Part shown: positions 1-5,921 of the stretch, one piece after another
Layout: the number at the start of each line of letters is the position of its first letter
Numbering within the stretch: position 1 is the stretch's first letter
Assembly: GCA_964399625.1 (NCBI GenBank)
Contig: CAYNSB010000072.1
Location: forward strand, 1-13,143
Direction of reading: 5' to 3'
Source: CAYNSB01 sp964399625
GTDB lineage: Bacteria; Planctomycetota; Phycisphaerae; Phycisphaerales; UBA1924
Length of the DNA: 13,143 bases
Notes under the pieces: model-generated
Databases searched by the model: none
What the model was told of the DNA's origin: nothing
What the model saw: only the letters and a program-made list of their open reading frames with translations
Position numbers and translations under genes: made by a program

Positions 1-254
1 TGGTACCACGACGTGTCCGGCTTCTGGATGTCCGGCGCTTCGTCGTAGATCTTCCGCTCGGCTTCCTTCTCGTAGAAGGCCGGACTATCGATGTAGTCCT
101 GCTCCGAGGCCATGATGGTGTTCAGGAGCTTCTCGTCGTCGGACGAGAGGGTGCGTCGAGACGTCTTGGGAGCCGAAGACGCACTCACACCCACTCGGTG
201 CCGGCGGCGCACCTGCTCGAGGGGGCTGGGGGATGTGCGGTTCAGACGGCCCAT
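1..254 (-). CDS. unrecognised protein, N-terminal part (cut by left edge)
   Basis: An open frame reads leftward from ATG at 254-252 and runs 84 codons plus two bases to the window edge without a stop, so only the N-terminus is visible. A good ribosome binding site (AAAGGA, 6 nt upstream) supports this start. The first 40 residues are basic and rich in Ser/Pro (MGRLNRTSPSPLEQVRRRHR...), with no hydrophobic segment, so there is no signal peptide and a cytoplasmic protein is likely. Residues 41-84 become acidic and aromatic-containing (SSDDEKLLNTIMASEQDYID, then PAFYEKEAERKIYDEAPDI) and look helical. I do not recognise a family. It is divergent from sodA across a 583-nt spacer, so it is probably transcribed on its own promoter. 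Coding status is likely because of the start/RBS geometry and the protein-like composition; function is unknown. Confidence 0.6.
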   Translation of the reverse strand, partial: MGRLNRTSPSPLEQVRRRHRVGVSASSAPKTSRRTLSSDDEKLLNTIMASEQDYIDSPAFYEKEAERKIYDEAPDIQKPDTSWY

Positions 255-260
255 GGTCAG

Positions 261-266
261 TCCTTT
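261..266 (-). promoter_or_regulatory. ribosome binding site of the left-edge gene
   Basis: On the minus strand the sequence AAAGGA lies 6 nt before ATG 254. It is the main evidence that the truncated frame at the left edge is a real gene and fixes its start. Confidence 0.55.
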
Positions 267-484
267 GGTTGGCATCGCAGATTACCACATTTCACACGCT
301 CCGAGGGGCCCGCGTGTTCAGTTTTGTTCTTCGCCATCCGGGCAATCGAGTCCGATAGATTCCCCGAGCGGATTCACTTCCGACCCATCAACACATCCGA
401 TTTCGTGCGATCCACCCCGACCCAGCACGCACGGGAGCACGCGCAGTGTCCCCGCATATACGCTGGTACGCTAGGAAAGTTTCA

Positions 485-504
485 GCCTCAGCGTATGCCG
501 AGGC
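485..504. repeat. 8-bp inverted repeat with 4-nt loop
   Basis: GCCTCAGC (485-492), loop GTAT, GCCGAGGC (497-504). Read as minus-strand RNA all eight pairs form, one of them G-U; read as plus-strand RNA there is one A-C mismatch. On the plus strand it is followed by GTAGTTTT, which resembles a short terminator tail, but no plus-strand gene ends upstream of it. It could be a regulator-binding palindrome, the end of an unseen small RNA, or chance. Confidence 0.35.
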
Positions 505-584
505 GTAGTTTTCACTAACAGTCTGGATTCAGATCCGCACAAAAACCGAACCAATGTCAGTTTCCTCAGCGCGGACTCCGTCCG

Positions 585-629
585 GCGTCGGATCGACGGG
601 CCCGTGGGCCCTTCCATCCAATCCGACGC
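585..629. repeat. nested inverted repeat in the sodA upstream region
   Basis: A perfect 9-bp inverted repeat, GCGTCGGAT (585-593) and ATCCGACGC (621-629), encloses two copies of GGGCCC (598-603 and 606-611), which can themselves pair through their outer four bases. The whole would fold as a stem with a second, GC-rich inner hairpin. It lies 209 nt before the sodA start, so it could be part of a structured 5' leader or an operator-like site. The role is not known. Confidence 0.4.
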
Positions 630-825
630 TCCCGATCGAGGGTCGGAAACTGTTACCGCGTGGGTGGGCGAATCCATCCGGTCGGGGCCGAATCCACGAG
701 GGGCGAGCAGCATACAGACGCGCGCGGCACTTGCAAGGCTCGCCGCTCTATGTCTTCGGTTCTCGGTCGCCTCGGGGGACAGTTCGTGGATAGCCTGCGA
801 TGACAAATCCCCGAACACACGTGAG

Positions 826-831
826 AAGGAG
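826..831 (+). promoter_or_regulatory. ribosome binding site of sodA
   Basis: AAGGAG lies 6 nt before ATG 838, a near-ideal Shine-Dalgarno sequence and spacing. It decides the sodA start in favour of ATG 838 over the in-frame GTG at 604. Confidence 0.75.
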
Positions 832-837
832 AACACG

Positions 838-1470
838 ATGCCCTTCACTCTTCCCAACCTGCCGTACGCCAATGATGCTCTTGAGCCGGCGATCGACAAG
901 CTGACCATGGAGATCCACCACGGGCGCCACCACAAGGCGTATGTGGACAACGCGAACAAGGCTCTTGAGGGGACCAAGTGGGCGGACGCGGACCCCGTTG
1001 AGGTGATCAAGAACCTCAAGGACATCCCCGAGGACAAGCGGGGCCCGGTCCGCAACAACGCCGGCGGGCACGTGAACCACTCCATGTTCTGGACGCTTAT
1101 GGCCCCCGCGGGCAAGGGCGGCGAGCCGTCGGGCAAGCTGCTCGATGGCCTCAAGAAGGGCTGGGGCGATTTGGCGCACTTCAAGGAGGAGTTCGCCAAG
1201 GCGGGCGTCGGGCGGTTCGGCTCGGGCTGGGCGTGGCTGATTGTCGCGCCCGACAAGTCCCTGCAGATCGCGTCCACCGCGAACCAGGACAACCCGCTCA
1301 TGGGCAAGGCGATCGCGGGATGCGAGGGCACGCCGATCCTGGGCGTGGACGTGTGGGAGCACGCGTACTACCTGAAGTACCAGAACAAGCGTGCGGACTA
1401 CCTCGCGGCGTGGTGGGGCGTCGTCAATTGGGCCAAGGTCGCGGAGTTGCACGCGGCCGCGACGAAGTAG
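838..1470 (+). CDS. sodA: superoxide dismutase, Mn-type (Fe/Mn family)
   Basis: This 210-residue protein converts superoxide to hydrogen peroxide and oxygen, normally as a cytoplasmic homodimer or tetramer. It is full length for the Fe/Mn family. The N-terminal helical hairpin domain carries the first metal ligand in MEIHHGRHH (His27), the gateway tyrosine Tyr35 and the second ligand in NHSMFW (His81). The C-terminal alpha/beta domain has the signature DVWEHAYY with Asp171 and His175. RNNAGGH (72-78) and STANQD with Gln150 are typical of manganese rather than iron enzymes, though cambialistic use cannot be excluded. There is no signal peptide. The start at ATG 838 is fixed by AAGGAG six bases upstream. 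A hairpin at 1498-1518 may end the transcript. The next gene begins 77 nt downstream, so limited co-transcription is possible. The proximity of an ECF sigma factor suggests, but does not show, stress regulation. Confidence 0.96.
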   Translation: MPFTLPNLPYANDALEPAIDKLTMEIHHGRHHKAYVDNANKALEGTKWADADPVEVIKNLKDIPEDKRGPVRNNAGGHVNHSMFWTLMAPAGKGGEPSGKLLDGLKKGWGDLAHFKEEFAKAGVGRFGSGWAWLIVAPDKSLQIASTANQDNPLMGKAIAGCEGTPILGVDVWEHAYYLKYQNKRADYLAAWWGVVNWAKVAELHAAATK

Positions 1471-1471
1471 A

Positions 1472-1522
1472 AACGGGAGCGTCGCCGGGTGTGTGATGGA
1501 GCGTGCGCCGCACGCTCCCGTT
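1472..1522. repeat. 11-bp inverted repeat behind sodA
   Basis: AACGGGAGCGT (1472-1482), starting two bases after the sodA stop, is a perfect inverted repeat of ACGCTCCCGTT (1512-1522). Its 3' arm overlaps the 3' arm of the tighter hairpin at 1498-1518, so the two folds exclude each other. This gives the geometry of a terminator/antiterminator pair or a processed 3' end. Confidence 0.45.
1498..1518 (+). terminator. hairpin after sodA, possible terminator without a T tract
   Basis: A perfect 9-bp GC-rich stem, GGAGCGTGC (1498-1506) and GCACGCTCC (1510-1518), closes a 3-nt GCC loop 27 nt after the sodA stop. It is followed by CGTTGGGC, not by a run of T, so it is not a classical intrinsic terminator. 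It may act as an RNA 3'-end stabiliser or as a weak or factor-dependent terminator ahead of the next small gene. Confidence 0.4.
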
Positions 1523-1547
1523 GGGCATCCCGAAGGATCGATACGCG

Positions 1548-1778
1548 ATGCAGACGAGCCCCTCGCAAACCTTGGCGCCGAGCGTGCAGACGGCGCCGGG
1601 GCGGCGCAGGCCCAAGGTTCTGCTCTTGCTCTTCATCGTCTCGCCGCTGGCGGTGGTGACGGTGCTGGTGCTGATCATCATCCAGGCGATGAAGACCGGG
1701 CCTTACATGAGCGAGCCGCCCAAGGGCGCTGGCGCCGGGCACACGGGCATGTACAACGAGCACATGAAATCGAAGTGA
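1548..1778 (+). CDS. small single-pass membrane protein, unknown function
   Basis: This encodes 76 residues. Residues 1-23 are hydrophilic and basic near the end (GRRRPK, 18-23), followed by one strongly hydrophobic stretch at about 24-46 (VLLLLFIVSPLAVVTVLVLI...), then a hydrophilic tail rich in Gly, Met and Lys (MSEPPKGAGAGHTGMYNEHM). The positive charges before the helix predict a cytoplasmic N-terminus and a tail outside the membrane; alternatively the helix is an uncleaved signal anchor. I chose ATG 1548, which has GAAGGA about 10 nt upstream; an in-frame GTG at 1503 would add 15 residues but lies inside the hairpin at 1498-1518. The gene sits 77 nt after sodA and 180 nt before the sigma factor, same strand. 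I do not recognise a family. Coding is supported by the clean membrane-protein pattern and RBS. Confidence 0.65.
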   Translation: MQTSPSQTLAPSVQTAPGRRRPKVLLLLFIVSPLAVVTVLVLIIIQAMKTGPYMSEPPKGAGAGHTGMYNEHMKSK

Positions 1779-1803
1779 TCGGTGGGGCGCGGGCCCGGGG
1801 CGG

Positions 1804-1818
1804 CGCGGGTTGCCCGCG
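1804..1818 (+). terminator. GC-rich hairpin between the small membrane gene and the sigma factor
   Basis: CGCGGG (1804-1809), loop TTG, CCCGCG (1813-1818) form a 6-bp stem 26 nt after the stop of the small membrane protein. It is followed by GCGATTCTGT, which is not T-rich. It could end the upstream transcript, but in DNA this rich in G and C such stems also arise by chance. Confidence 0.25.
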
Positions 1819-1958
1819 GCGATTCTGTGCGGGAGCAAAATCCATCCGACCGATGGGTCCGTAGGCCCGACTGGGCACCCGGCGCGGCGCAGTGTGCGCG
1901 GCGCGCGTGTGGTGGCGAACCTCCGACCGGCGAGACCCTCGGCGTGGAATCGGCGTCC

Positions 1959-2558
1959 ATGGGCACAGCGATCGCTCCGTCGGGGACCGTTTCGGTCCTC
2001 GGGGGGGTGGCGCGCGGGCAGCGCGACGCCTTCGCACGGGCCGCGGACCAGTTCGGGCCGATCGTGTGGTCCATCGCCCGCACCTATTGCCGGCGTTCGG
2101 CCGACGCGGAGGATGCGGCCCAGGAGGCGTTCGTGAAGCTCTGGCGCGTGGCGCACAAGTACGACGGCACGCGCGGGAGCGAGACGGCGTTCGTCGCGGC
2201 CGTGGCGCGCAGCGCCGTGCTGGATTTCCGTCGATCGCAGCGCCGGCACGAGGGCGCGTGCGAGCTGCAGGAGTTCGACGCGACCGGGGAACCCACGGGC
2301 GTCTCACCGGCGCACGTCGGGGCGGGCGAGGGGAGTTCGCCCGAGTCGCAGCGTGCCGCGGCGGCGATGGCGACCCTCTCCGCGGAGCAGGCCGAGGCGC
2401 TCCGATTGACGGTCCAGCGCGGGCTGACGCAGGAAGCGGCGGCCAAGGTCCTCAACGTGCCGTTGGGGACCATCAAGACGCGCGTTCGCAACGGGCTGAT
2501 CCGCCTGCGCGAGGCGCTCGCCAGCGACCCGATGCTCTCGGCGGGAGGTGGCGCATGA
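1959..2558 (+). CDS. ECF-type RNA polymerase sigma factor (SigK-like, RskA-partnered)
   Basis: This 199-residue protein directs RNA polymerase to a specific promoter set. Sigma region 2 spans about 26-97, including the conserved DAEDAAQEAFVKLW stretch (49-62) and a basic end (RRSQRR). After a linker of some 40 residues, region 4 spans about 138-188, with a helix-turn-helix around LTQEAAAKVLNVPLGTIKTR. There is no region 1 or 3, as expected for an ECF sigma, and length is typical. ATG 1959 was chosen because region 2 follows at the usual distance; an in-frame GTG at 1944 is possible and the frame stays open upstream to 1782, but that part reads as non-coding Arg/Gly-rich sequence. Its stop overlaps the start of the next gene (ATGA, 2555-2558), implying translational coupling with its anti-sigma factor. 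Two cysteines (44, 101) are present. The target promoters are unknown; autoregulation is usual for such pairs. Confidence 0.92.
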   Translation: MGTAIAPSGTVSVLGGVARGQRDAFARAADQFGPIVWSIARTYCRRSADAEDAAQEAFVKLWRVAHKYDGTRGSETAFVAAVARSAVLDFRRSQRRHEGACELQEFDATGEPTGVSPAHVGAGEGSSPESQRAAAAMATLSAEQAEALRLTVQRGLTQEAAAKVLNVPLGTIKTRVRNGLIRLREALASDPMLSAGGGA

Positions 2559-3355
2559 GCACCCCCAACACGCCCAACATGTCCACGCGGGAGCGCCTGC
2601 TCGACCTGCTGTGCACGATGGCGATCGATGGGGTTAGCGCCGAAGAGCGGCGCGAGATCGATCGACTCGCCGCGCTGCACCCCGATGTGGACCTGGCGCA
2701 CTTCTCCGCGCCGGCATCGGCGGTGTGGCTTGAACGCGGGTCGGATCGTGCGGCGCTTCCCGAGGCGGTGCGAGCGCGGGCGCTCGCCGCGGCCGAACCG
2801 CTGATGGCGGGTGTCGCGGGACGGATCGACGCGCGCGGCGCGACGTGGTCACGCCGATCGGCGCCGCTGGCGTGGCTCGCGGCGGCGGCGGGGATCGCGC
2901 TCGCGGCGATCGCGTGGTGGCCGCGGTTGAACGCGCCGCCCCCGGTCCCGGTGCTGACGCCCGACGAGCGGATGGCGATCCTTTCCAAGAACGCCCCCGA
3001 CGCAAAGGAGTCGGCGTGGGAGCCCTTCAAGGACCCGCTGTCGCAAGGCGTTTCGGGGCGCGTCGTGTGGAGCGATGCGAAGAACGAGGGGTACGTGCGG
3101 TTCGCCGGGCTCAAGAGCAACGACCCCAAACTGGCGCAGTACCAACTCTGGATCTTCGACAAGGACCAGGACGAGAAGTACCCGATCGATGGCGGCGTCT
3201 TCGACATCCCAGCGGGCGCCGAGAGCGCCACCCTCGCGATCACGCCCAAGATCAAGGTGGGCAAGGCGACGATGTTCGCGGTGACGCTGGAGAGGCCCGG
3301 CGGCGTGGTGGTGACGACCCGCGAGCGACTGATCGCGTTGGCGAAGGTGCAGTGA
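2555..3355 (+). CDS. anti-sigma factor with RskA-type C-terminal domain, membrane-anchored
   Basis: This 266-residue protein is likely to hold the upstream sigma factor inactive at the membrane. Residues 10-55 form a short acidic helical region that would be the sigma-binding domain; it lacks the HxxxCxxC zinc motif of ZAS anti-sigma factors. One membrane segment lies at about 103-121 (APLAWLAAAAGIALAAIAW), followed by a Pro-rich linker. The outer domain, 158-266, has the pattern of the anti-sigma-K factor RskA family: GRVVWSD, then QYQLWIFDKD, GGVFDI, and near the end ATMFAVTLERPGG. In the SigK/RskA system, stepwise proteolysis of the anti-sigma factor frees the sigma; whether that happens here is inference. 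The start overlaps the sigma-factor stop by four bases. The gene ends 21 nt from the convergent phosphoesterase gene. Confidence 0.88.
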   Translation: MSTPNTPNMSTRERLLDLLCTMAIDGVSAEERREIDRLAALHPDVDLAHFSAPASAVWLERGSDRAALPEAVRARALAAAEPLMAGVAGRIDARGATWSRRSAPLAWLAAAAGIALAAIAWWPRLNAPPPVPVLTPDERMAILSKNAPDAKESAWEPFKDPLSQGVSGRVVWSDAKNEGYVRFAGLKSNDPKLAQYQLWIFDKDQDEKYPIDGGVFDIPAGAESATLAITPKIKVGKATMFAVTLERPGGVVVTTRERLIALAKVQ

Positions 3356-3376
3356 GCGCAGCCGTTCAGCCGAGCG

Positions 3377-4456
3377 TTACGGGCATCCCGCGCGGAAGGC
3401 CGTGAGGAAGCACGTGAAATCGAACGCGCTGAGCGTGGGGATGTCGGTGCTCCCGTCGCAGTTGGCGCCCTGGTCGCCCGAGCGGAACTTGGAGAGGAAG
3501 CAGGAGAAGTCGTTGGCGCTCAGGACGGGCACGACGGTGCTGCCGTCGCAGTTGGCGTAGCACGGGACAGGCTGGACCCAGATGCTGGTGATCGGGGTGG
3601 CGTTCACGGTGTTCGCGTCGTGCCCGAGCCCGAACATGTCCTCGAGCGTGCGCAGCATCTCGTAGTGCGTCACGGTCTGCGCGTATTGCCCGGGGACGAC
3701 CATCGGCCCGTAGAAGATCGTCGCGACGCGGTTGTTGTTCGCGGCGACGAAGCTGTCCTCGTCCCAGGTGATGATGAGAAGGGAGTTGTGTGCCGCGCAC
3801 CACTGGCGGTAGGCCTCGATGTTCGCCTGGGCCCACGCATCGCCCTGCGCGATCGTGCCGTCGTGCATGTCGTGCAGTTGGTTGGGCACGATGATCGAGA
3901 GCGTGGGCAGGGTGGAGAAGTCGGTCGGGAAGTCCGTGTACGGGCGATTGACCTCCGGCGGCAGCTTGTTGGGCGGGAGGGGGATCGTCGAGTCCTGCCA
4001 GTTCACCCACGGATTGTGCTTGCGCTGATAGAGGCCCGTCGCCGTGGTGCCCGCCGAGGCCACGTCCGAGCCCACGGCGGGGAGCGTCTCGCTGTACCCC
4101 GTGAACGTGAACCCTGCGTCGATGAGCTTGCGTCCCAGGTTGGGGTTGGTGAACATCGTGTGCGGGTACACGTTGTTGGTGTTGATGCCCAGCGTCGTGC
4201 CCGAGAAGAACGCGATGTAGTTGGGCTGGCTCGGTCGGGCCACGCCGAAGGACTGGGTCATGAGCGCGCCCGCCGCGGCGATGGAGTTGATGTACGGCGC
4301 CTGCCCGCCGTCGATGATGTCGGTGTAGGAGCGGTTCTCCTCGATCACGATCACGACGTGGTCCGGGCGCGGGATGATCTGCGCGGCGCAGGGAGCGCCG
4401 GCACAGAGGGCGAGCGCGAGGGCGGGAGCCACGGCGTCAAGGGCGGGGTGCTTCAT
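3377..4456 (-). CDS. secreted phosphoesterase (PF04185-type, acid phosphatase-like) with C-terminal dockerin-like repeats
   Basis: This 359-residue exported enzyme belongs to the family of acid phosphatases and phospholipases C that hydrolyse phosphomonoesters or phospholipids outside the cytoplasm. A signal peptide covers about 1-25 (basic start, ALALALCAGAPCAAQ). Family landmarks are VVIVIEENRSY with Glu40-Asn41 (likely metal ligands), ARPSQPNYIAFFSG with Ser76 as probable nucleophile, VPNQLHDMHDG (190-200), and ITWDED with Asp232-Glu233 (likely metal ligands). Residues 301-359 are two tandem 30-residue repeats starting ANCDGST and containing DFSCFL or DFTCFL, ending AGCP; these resemble the 'GC-type dockerin' tail seen on secreted Phycisphaerae proteins, probably for cell-surface attachment. 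The gene lies 68 nt after DUF1501 on the same strand and may be co-transcribed; no clear RBS is visible before ATG 4456. The exact substrate cannot be read from sequence. Confidence 0.88.
   Translation of the reverse strand: MKHPALDAVAPALALALCAGAPCAAQIIPRPDHVVIVIEENRSYTDIIDGGQAPYINSIAAAGALMTQSFGVARPSQPNYIAFFSGTTLGINTNNVYPHTMFTNPNLGRKLIDAGFTFTGYSETLPAVGSDVASAGTTATGLYQRKHNPWVNWQDSTIPLPPNKLPPEVNRPYTDFPTDFSTLPTLSIIVPNQLHDMHDGTIAQGDAWAQANIEAYRQWCAAHNSLLIITWDEDSFVAANNNRVATIFYGPMVVPGQYAQTVTHYEMLRTLEDMFGLGHDANTVNATPITSIWVQPVPCYANCDGSTVVPVLSANDFSCFLSKFRSGDQGANCDGSTDIPTLSAFDFTCFLTAFRAGCP
3380..3556 (-). repeat. two tandem dockerin-like repeats coding 30 and 29 residues
   Basis: Within the phosphoesterase, residues 301-330 (3556-3467) and 331-359 (3466-3380) are two copies of one unit: ANCDGST, a short Pro-containing link, LSAxDFxCFLxxFRxG. 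The DNA copies are also visibly similar (gttggcgccctgg and gttggcgtagcac flank the same Cys/Asp/Gly codons on the plus strand). The Asp/Asn-rich loop followed by a DF-CFL helix fits a calcium-binding dockerin-like half. Confidence 0.75.
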
Positions 4457-4524
4457 CCGGGCACCCTACCGCGCCGCGCGCAGAATTCCAAGCCCCGGCG
4501 AGCGAAAACATGGGCCGCGTGCGC

Positions 4525-5856
4525 TTACGCCTTCCGGACCACCGGCACCGGAGCGAAGTGTCCCTCGAGCACTTTCTTCGAGTCGGCCTTGAGCCAGCCC
4601 TCGAGGATGCCCGCGTACACACTGCGGAAGTCCGTGCGGAACTTCAGGTCGCCATCGTCCAGGTCGGTGAGCGAAGGGTGGTCGCCGATGATGCCCGGCT
4701 TGATCATGGGCCCGAAGAGGAACATGGGCGCGGCCGTGCCGTGGTCCGTGCCCTGGCTCGCGTTCTGCGCGACGCGCCGCCCGAACTCGGAGAAGCTCAT
4801 CGTGAGCACGCGCGTGTCGTTCTCCTGCGCCTTGAGGTCGGCGTAGAAGGCCTTCATCGCGGCGGCGAGCTGCCCCAGCAGTTGGGCGTGGCGACCCTGG
4901 GGTCCGCCCTGCTGCGCGTGCGTGTCGAAGCCGCCGAGCTGGACGTAGTACACACGCGTGGGCAGGTTGGCGCGGATCATCGAGGCGACCATCGCGAGCT
5001 GGCGCGCGAGCTCCGAGTTCGGATACGTGACCATCGGCTTGGTGCGCACGGCCTTGCGGATCATGTCGCTGGAGACCTGCGCGTCCAGCGCGGTGCGCAT
5101 GAGGAACGCGGCGTTCGTGTCCCCCGCGCTCGCGGGCGCGCCGCGGTTCTGCGTCGTCAGGTACGGGTCCTTGAGCGCGGGGTGCACATCCTCGCCGATC
5201 CAGCGGAAGAGCTCCTCGCTCTCGAAGGCGATGGGCTTGACGCGCTGGCCCTGCATCGCCAGGGGCGCGCTGCGTCCGATCGCGATGCCGGGCTGGCGCG
5301 ACGCCTGGAGGACCTTCGACCCTCCGCCCTCGGGCTTTCCGCTCTCCCCCCGGCCGTACCCGCAGCACTCGCTGTCGAAGTAGCGTCCGAGCCATCCGTC
5401 GCCGGTGCCGGCGATGTCGGCGGTGTGCCAGATGTCCATGGACTTGAAGTGAGATCGATTGGGGTTGGGGTAGCCCACGCCCTGCACGACGCTCATGAGC
5501 CCGTTGTCGTAGAGGTCCTTGAAGCCGGTCATCTGCGGGTGGAGCCCGATGCCGCGCGTCGTCTCGAGCTTGAGGACCTGCGCTTCGGGGATCCCGATGG
5601 CGGGGCGGACCTTGAAGTAGTGCGGGTCGCCGTAGGGGATGACGGTGTTGAGCCCGTCGTTGCCGCCCGAGAGCTGCACGACGACGAGGATGCGTTCATC
5701 CGGCACGCCGGGCGTGGAGGAGAGCCCGTGCGCGGGCTGCATGGCGAGAGCGGAGCGATTGAGGAACGCGGGGAGGGTCGCCGCCGCCGAGGCCATGATG
5801 AGCCCCGAGCGGAGGAACTGCCGCCGCGTGAATGCCGAGCAATCAGAGAGGTCCAT
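4525..5856 (-). CDS. DUF1501 family protein, Tat-exported
   Basis: This 443-residue protein belongs to the DUF1501 family, placed in the alkaline-phosphatase-like superfamily; its biochemical role is not established. A twin-arginine signal is clear: TRRQFLRSG (10-18), a hydrophobic stretch IMASAAATLPAFL, and a probable cleavage region near SALAMQ (35-40), so a folded, perhaps metal-containing protein is exported. Family blocks in order are QLSGGNDGLNTVIPYG (61-76), NRSHFKSMDIWHTA (133-146) with Ser135 at the position of a possible nucleophile, QLGGFDTHAQQGG (306-318), SFSEFGRRV (354-362) and GTDHGTAAP (369-377); the Asp/His pairs are candidate metal ligands. The length is normal. GGAAGGA stands 6 nt before ATG 5856. 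The gene follows DUF1800 by 65 nt, the arrangement found widely in planctomycetes and suggesting a functional pair, and precedes the phosphoesterase. Confidence 0.93.
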   Translation of the reverse strand: MDLSDCSAFTRRQFLRSGLIMASAAATLPAFLNRSALAMQPAHGLSSTPGVPDERILVVVQLSGGNDGLNTVIPYGDPHYFKVRPAIGIPEAQVLKLETTRGIGLHPQMTGFKDLYDNGLMSVVQGVGYPNPNRSHFKSMDIWHTADIAGTGDGWLGRYFDSECCGYGRGESGKPEGGGSKVLQASRQPGIAIGRSAPLAMQGQRVKPIAFESEELFRWIGEDVHPALKDPYLTTQNRGAPASAGDTNAAFLMRTALDAQVSSDMIRKAVRTKPMVTYPNSELARQLAMVASMIRANLPTRVYYVQLGGFDTHAQQGGPQGRHAQLLGQLAAAMKAFYADLKAQENDTRVLTMSFSEFGRRVAQNASQGTDHGTAAPMFLFGPMIKPGIIGDHPSLTDLDDGDLKFRTDFRSVYAGILEGWLKADSKKVLEGHFAPVPVVRKA

Positions 5857-5921
5857 GGATGATCCTTCCCAACCCGCGCCCGTGATCCCTCACGCCGATC
5901 CTCACCGCGTCGTTCCGGTCT

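Larger units (their letters stand above)
255..837. other. divergent intergenic region, 583 nt, no convincing gene
   Basis: This stretch separates the minus-strand left-edge gene from sodA. Frames crossing it on both strands have low-complexity Arg/Ser/Pro-rich translations, no ribosome binding site and no recognisable domain, so I call no gene. It holds two inverted repeats (485-504 and 585-629), described separately. It must contain the promoters for both flanking genes, but I could not find a convincing -35/-10 pair for either. A longer reading of sodA beginning at GTG 604 is open through 604-837, but the strong ribosome binding site at 826-831 argues against it. Confidence 0.5.

Noticed and set aside
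604..837. In-frame 78-residue N-terminal extension of sodA from GTG 604
   Set aside because: No RBS at 604, no homology-like features in the extension, and an ideal AAGGAG sits before ATG 838; the shorter protein has the normal family length.
471..1331. 286-codon open frame on the minus strand
   Set aside because: It runs antisense through sodA, which is certain, and its translation is Ser/Pro/Arg-rich with no domain or RBS; long antisense frames are common in GC-rich DNA.
1782..1958. N-terminal extension of the ECF sigma factor
   Set aside because: The added residues are Arg/Gly/Pro-rich and unlike a sigma domain; region 2 starts at the normal distance from ATG 1959.
1892..2554. Long plus-strand frame continuing upstream of the anti-sigma gene
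   Set aside because: It is the +1 shadow of the sigma factor; the anti-sigma start at ATG 2555 is supported by the ATGA overlap.
4457..4490. Possible promoter (TTGGAA, 17 nt, TAGGGT on the minus strand) directly before the phosphoesterase
   Set aside because: The -10 matches only three of six bases and would place the transcription start on the start codon itself; not strong enough to call.
4510..5862. 450-codon plus-strand frame opposite DUF1501
   Set aside because: Its translation is dominated by Arg, Val, His and Glu, typical of an antisense shadow, while the minus strand carries a clear family with a Tat signal.
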